A DNA stretch of 43,494 nt. It comes from an uncultured Rothia sp. (GTDB lineage: Bacteria > Actinomycetota > Actinomycetes > Actinomycetales > Micrococcaceae). A program made the translations under genes and the position numbers. Shown here piece after piece: positions 40,315-43,494 of the stretch (positions are counted from its first letter, which is position 1; every line of letters begins with the position of its first letter). The stretch spans positions 1-43,494 of the forward strand of contig NZ_CAKAPD010000015.1 of assembly GCF_916715725.1 (NCBI RefSeq), in the 5' to 3' direction. The notes under the pieces were generated by a model. It was given only the letters and a program-made list of their open reading frames with translations, was not told the origin of the DNA and did not search any database.

Positions 40315-41012
40315 GCGCGCGTCTCCTCAGCAGCCTCAGCCGTTTCAGCACCTTCTTCAGCATGCAGGTCGGCGAGTACATCGGCGGTGTTCAGCACGCG
40401 GGCGCAACGACCCGAAGCGTACTCGCACGCCATGCGGTGCTCCTCCTCCGAGAAGTCAGCGAGTGCGTCCGCGACCATGAACGGCTGAATATCGCGCATG
40501 AACGCCTCCAGGGCGGTGGTCAGGCAACCAATGTGCGCGTACACGCCGCCGATAATGAGCTGGTCGCGGCCGGATTCCTTGAGCAGATCCTCGAAGGGGC
40601 TGCGCACGAACGCGGAGTAGCGCCACTTGGTCAGCACGGTGTCACGGTCAGTCGGTGCGAGGTCGTCGAGCACGCGGGCGGACTCGTCGTTCTGCAGGCC
40701 GTCGCCCCAGAAGTCGATGAGCAGGCGGCGATCTTCGGGATCCTGGCGCGGCGGCTGCGCGGTGTAGTAGACCGGGATTCCGGCGGCGTGGGCGGCGTCG
40801 ATGAGGCGGCGCAGGTTCTTGATGGCGACGTTAATCTGGGCGTCCGGGTTGCCGTTGCTCTCACCCAGATTGGCGCCTTCGAAAGCCTGGACGAAGTGTA
40901 CCTGCATGTCGTGCACGAGCAGTACGGCTCGGCCGGGGTCTACGGGCCAGCTCACGCGGTTGCTGTGCTCACGGTCAATGTAGGTGTAGGGCTTGATTTT
41001 GGGCAGTGCCAT
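40311..41012 (-). CDS. dhbB: Isochorismatase (DHB pathway), stand-alone form
   Basis: This 233-residue isochorismate lyase/hydrolase has the triad D35 (VHDMQ), K129 (TKWRYSAF) and C163 (YAHIGC). It converts isochorismate to 2,3-dihydro-DHB plus pyruvate. EntB and DhbB usually carry an extra C-terminal aryl carrier domain; this protein ends in a short Ala/Glu-rich tail without the DSL-type Ser site. The carrier must therefore be elsewhere. It is the first gene of the operon, with GGGAGAA before the start and a DtxR-like box upstream. Confidence 0.92.
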   Translation of the reverse strand: MALPKIKPYTYIDREHSNRVSWPVDPGRAVLLVHDMQVHFVQAFEGANLGESNGNPDAQINVAIKNLRRLIDAAHAAGIPVYYTAQPPRQDPEDRRLLIDFWGDGLQNDESARVLDDLAPTDRDTVLTKWRYSAFVRSPFEDLLKESGRDQLIIGGVYAHIGCLTTALEAFMRDIQPFMVADALADFSEEEHRMACEYASGRCARVLNTADVLADLHAEEGAETAEAAEETRA

Positions 41013-41159
41013 GATTCTCCCGATTCGTGCCTATGATGTTCGGTTGTATGTGTGGCGCAGGTGGCGCACTGCGGTGGGCGTAGCGGTGAGTGGGGCTCTC
41101 CTCCGAGCCCCTCGCATCGACCACTCGGTCAGTGAGCTTGCGCTTATCTCATAACCATC

Positions 41160-41178
41160 TTAGGGCATGCTTAGCTAA
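41160..41178. promoter_or_regulatory. DtxR/IdeR-like iron box of the dhb operon
   Basis: TTAGGGCATGCTTAGCTAA matches the 19-base DtxR consensus (TTAGGTTAGSCTAACCTAA) at 14 positions, including both outer ends. It lies about 150 bases upstream of dhbB in a region with several -10-like AT-rich words. Iron-bound repressor would switch siderophore synthesis off here. Confidence 0.65.
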
Positions 41179-41199
41179 AGGGTATATCTGCGCCTTAAC

Positions 41200-41261
41200 A
41201 AAAATGCTTCCCCACCCGCACCCCCGTTGACAGCACAACGGGTGGAACGGGCAGGGAAGCA
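41200..41261 (-). terminator. Terminator of the RclA-like gene
   Basis: An outer stem TGCTTCCC/GGGAAGCA encloses a CCGTTG/CAACGG inner stem; TTTTTG follows on the minus strand. Confidence 0.85.
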
Positions 41262-41317
41262 CTCAGACAAGCAGAAACGCTACACGAACCGCGAATTCAG
41301 GCGCGATTCTAGTTCAA

Positions 41318-42727
41318 CTAGTTCACGGGCACCGCGACGGCAAGAACCTCATTCAGACCCTCAGTAATCGAGGGGTGAGTGTAAATCTCATCGCGCAGCT
41401 GCGAAGCAGTAATGCCGTGGCGCATCGCCAGCGCCACCAGGTTAATAACCTCCATGGACTCCACCACCAGCAGCTGGGCACCCAGAATCTGGTCGCTCTG
41501 CGCATCAATCACGAACTTCATGATGCCGCGCGGGTTCTCCTGGGTCTTCGCACGCGGCATCGCGGCAACCGCAGCAACCGGCTTCGAAGCAACCTTGACC
41601 TTGTGGCCAGCCTCGATTGCCTCACGCTCGGTCAGACCCACGGAAGACAGCGGCGGGTTCATGTAAATGGTCGAAGCCACAGCCTTACGGTCCTTAGTGG
41701 AGCGGGAACCGTCACCAACCAGCTGAGAGAGCACCACACGGTAGTCATCCATGGAAATGTAGGTGAACTGCGGGCCGCCGTTCACGTCACCGAGCGCGAA
41801 AATATTCGGCACGGTGCTGCGCAGGTGCTCATCCACGACAATTGCGCCGCGGTCGGTGGTTTCGATGCTGGTGTTCTCCAGGCCCAGACCCTCGGTGGCG
41901 GGCTTGCGGCCGGTCGCAACCATCACGTAGTCCACCTCCAGCTCCCGAGTAGCACCCTCAGAGTCGAGGTAGGTCACGGTCACCGAGTCAGCGCCGTCCT
42001 TGAAGGACTGCACGCGCACGCCGGTGTGAGCGGTAATGTCCTGGTCTGCGATAATCTCGCGGGCAACCTGGGCAACGTCCTCATCGTAGCGGCCGAAGAG
42101 GGCGGGCGCGCCGTCCAGAATGGTCACCTCAGTGCCGTAGGAGGAGAAAATACCGGCGAACTCAACACCGATGGGGCCGCCACCGATAATGCCCAGACGC
42201 TTGGGGCGCGGGGTGAGCTTCTGCAGCTCGGTGGAGGTGAGCACACGCTCAGATTCGCGGATACCCTCAATCGGCGGGATCACCGACACGGCACCGGTGT
42301 TGATGATGAAGTAGTCGGCGGTAACGCGCAGGGTGTCCTCGCCCGCGGTGACCTCAACCTCGGTGTCAGAGATGAAACGGGCGTGACCGTCAATGAGCTT
42401 GGCGGTCTCGTTGGAGAGCAGGATCTCGCGGTTCTTGGCGCGCATCATGCCGGTCAGCTTGTCACGGAAGACCACGGCGGATTCGTAGGCGGCGTTTGCT
42501 TCTTCAAGGCTGCGCTCGCCGCTGGCGCGGAACTCGTCGGCACGGTGTACGAGTGCCTTGGTGGGTACGCAACCGATGTTGATGCAGGTGCCGCCGTACA
42601 TGCCGGTGGACTGTTCGATAAGGGCGACGTTCTTGCCGGTCTTGGCGTAGGCGCCGGCGAGGGTCTTGCCGCCCTTGCCGAAACCGATGACGACCATGTC
42701 AAAGTGCAGCTGAGCGGGGGTGGTCAT
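41318..42727 (-). CDS. rclA: RclA-like flavoprotein disulfide reductase (candidate HOSCN reductase)
   Basis: This 469-residue class I pyridine-nucleotide disulfide oxidoreductase has FAD-binding VVIGFGKGGKTLAG, the redox CXXXXC in GGTCINIGCVPTK (C48, C53), NADH-binding GGGPIGVEFAG, ALGDVNGGPQFTYIS and the C-terminal THPSITEGLNE. From memory it matches E. coli RclA closely, including MYGGTCINIGC, FTYISMDDYR-like and MNPPLS segments, better than it matches dihydrolipoyl dehydrogenase or mycothione reductase. RclA-type enzymes reduce hypothiocyanous acid made by peroxidases in saliva. It is divergent to a DinB-like gene, and three 14-bp repeats lie upstream. Confidence 0.85.
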   Translation of the reverse strand: MTTPAQLHFDMVVIGFGKGGKTLAGAYAKTGKNVALIEQSTGMYGGTCINIGCVPTKALVHRADEFRASGERSLEEANAAYESAVVFRDKLTGMMRAKNREILLSNETAKLIDGHARFISDTEVEVTAGEDTLRVTADYFIINTGAVSVIPPIEGIRESERVLTSTELQKLTPRPKRLGIIGGGPIGVEFAGIFSSYGTEVTILDGAPALFGRYDEDVAQVAREIIADQDITAHTGVRVQSFKDGADSVTVTYLDSEGATRELEVDYVMVATGRKPATEGLGLENTSIETTDRGAIVVDEHLRSTVPNIFALGDVNGGPQFTYISMDDYRVVLSQLVGDGSRSTKDRKAVASTIYMNPPLSSVGLTEREAIEAGHKVKVASKPVAAVAAMPRAKTQENPRGIMKFVIDAQSDQILGAQLLVVESMEVINLVALAMRHGITASQLRDEIYTHPSITEGLNEVLAVAVPVN

Positions 42728-42812
42728 AATGTTCTCCTACGGAATTTAGATGATGATGTCTTCGCAGGGTTCAACGGGAAGAAATAAGTATTATTCCCGC
42801 GCGCCACATTTT

Positions 42813-42854
42813 TCTTTCAAACAGACTCTTTCAAGGCAACTCGTTCAAGGTGGC
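42813..42854. promoter_or_regulatory. Three 14-bp direct repeats between rclA and the DinB-like gene
   Basis: TCTTTCAAACAGAC, TCTTTCAAGGCAAC and TCGTTCAAGGTGGC stand head to tail with a period of exactly 14 bases. The TCxTTCAA core is constant. They lie about 90 bases upstream of the rclA start and 70 bases before the divergent gene. They look like an operator for a regulator that binds repeated half-sites. Confidence 0.6.
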
Positions 42855-42921
42855 GAACACGCGGGCGTAGACTGAAACCACCCGGCGCCCTAAGAGGAGC
42901 CAGCATCTTCAGGAGGATTCC

Positions 42922-43434
42922 ATGAAAACCCACGACATTCTGCGTGACGCCGCCAGCCGCCCCGGCATCGAAGCCGCCGTGGCCGTCAAGGGGCTGTCAG
43001 CCGAGGCTTTGAACGCGCATCCGGGCGGGCACCCGAACTCTATTGCGTGGCTACTCTGGCACGCCGGACGGCAGATGGACATGCAGCTCTCCGCCCTGAA
43101 CAGTCAGCCGCAGGTCTGGGAGACTCAGGGCTTCAGGGAGCGTTTCAACCTGGGCGAGCTCGGCGACACCATGGGCTACGGCCACACCGCCGAGCAGGCA
43201 CGCTCCATCGTGGTTGAAGATTCTGTGCTACTGGTGGAGTACCTTGTGGCGACCGGCGAGGCGCTCGCGGACTACGCGGAGACGCTGAGCGAAGCTGATT
43301 TGAGCGAGATTATTGACCGTTCGTGGACTCCGCCGGTGACTCGCGGCGTGCGCCTGGTCAGCATGATTGACGACGCGGCGCAGCACGTGGGTCAGGCGGC
43401 GTACGTGGCGGGTATCCTCGCGGCGCAGGGCTAG
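42922..43434 (+). CDS. DinB-like/DUF664 four-helix protein
   Basis: This 170-residue protein has HPNSIAWLLWHAGRQMDMQL (metal-binding His in WHAGRQ) and a late DDAAQHVGQAAYVAGI with a second His, matching DinB/DUF664-type mycothiol-dependent metalloenzymes. In actinobacteria such proteins are thiol transferases that use mycothiol as a co-substrate; the specific reaction is not known. The start has AGGAGG 6 bases upstream. Its position opposite the RclA-like gene suggests a shared role in thiol or oxidant stress. Confidence 0.85.
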   Translation: MKTHDILRDAASRPGIEAAVAVKGLSAEALNAHPGGHPNSIAWLLWHAGRQMDMQLSALNSQPQVWETQGFRERFNLGELGDTMGYGHTAEQARSIVVEDSVLLVEYLVATGEALADYAETLSEADLSEIIDRSWTPPVTRGVRLVSMIDDAAQHVGQAAYVAGILAAQG

Positions 43435-43494
43435 AAAATTCACACCCGCTAGAAGGCACGAAAAAGCGGTGGCGCCTCGGAAATAATCATCCGA

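Noticed and set aside
41375..42787. 470-codon plus-strand frame opposite rclA
   Set aside because: Composition is shadow-like and no domain is visible; the RclA-like protein has all its motifs.

Overview
The window looks like chromosomal DNA of a high-GC Gram-positive actinobacterium of the Micrococcaceae, most likely an oral Rothia (R. mucilaginosa-like). The basis is protein content: DUF3073, DUF3027 and DUF2530-type actinobacterial proteins, LAXTG-anchored Excalibur proteins, a ClpB gene with a HAIR operator, a c-di-AMP riboswitch in front of an NlpC/P60 hydrolase, and several ATG starts that sit 6-7 nt after a -10 box. The genus is an inference; no database was searched.

Layout. (1) 1-7.4 kb, all minus strand: a DUF4956 membrane protein, a VTC-type polyphosphate-polymerase-fold protein and a carbohydrate-binding DUF4353/Cthe_2159 lipoprotein, followed by DUF3073, a phosphodiester glycosidase and a GT2-GtrA glycosyltransferase. 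This looks like a cell-surface polymer locus. (2) 7.4-14.0 kb, minus: two tandem paralogous Excalibur/LAXTG wall proteins, a class II sirtuin and clpB. (3) 14.1-18 kb, plus: an NAD(P)-binding protein, a HAD phosphatase, dps, and a ferritin-like/VIT1 iron transporter. (4) 18-23 kb, minus: a Tat-type secreted protein of unknown function and sucCD. The 3' end of sucD is duplicated (137 bp, 136 identical) on both sides of an AT-rich insertion carrying one ComEC-like metallo-beta-lactamase-fold gene. (5) 23.4-29 kb: pcrA, a two-domain VOC protein, tRNA-Arg(CCU) and a DUF4031-HD fusion. (6) 29-32.5 kb: an NlpC/P60 endopeptidase under a c-di-AMP riboswitch, a DtxR-family regulator, DUF3027 and a small membrane protein. 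(7) 32.6-35.4 kb, plus: an OmpR-type two-component system and an orphan WXG100 protein. (8) 35.6-43.5 kb: an RNase HI-DUF4440 fusion, an Sfp-type phosphopantetheinyl transferase, a three-gene 2,3-dihydroxybenzoate operon (dhbBAC) behind an iron-box-like operator, an RclA-like flavoprotein, and a DinB-like protein.

How the genes fit together. Iron and oxidant handling recurs: Dps, ferritin-VIT1, a DtxR regulator, the catechol pathway with its PPTase, and an RclA-like enzyme suited to oral oxidants. Cell-surface functions recur too: the DUF4956-VTC-DUF4353 set, the glycosidase and GT pair, two wall-anchored proteins, and the NlpC/P60 hydrolase.

The most unusual item is the single-gene insertion in the 3' end of sucD. 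It has no integrase and its base composition is unlike its surroundings. The second is the DUF4956-VTC-DUF4353 set, whose biochemical role is, to my knowledge, not established. Several non-coding elements also stand out: three 14-bp direct repeats upstream of rclA, paired 17-bp direct repeats bracketing the dps -35 box, a perfect 18-bp palindrome upstream of the first LAXTG gene, and four CTTAAG sites within 119 bp upstream of the riboswitch.
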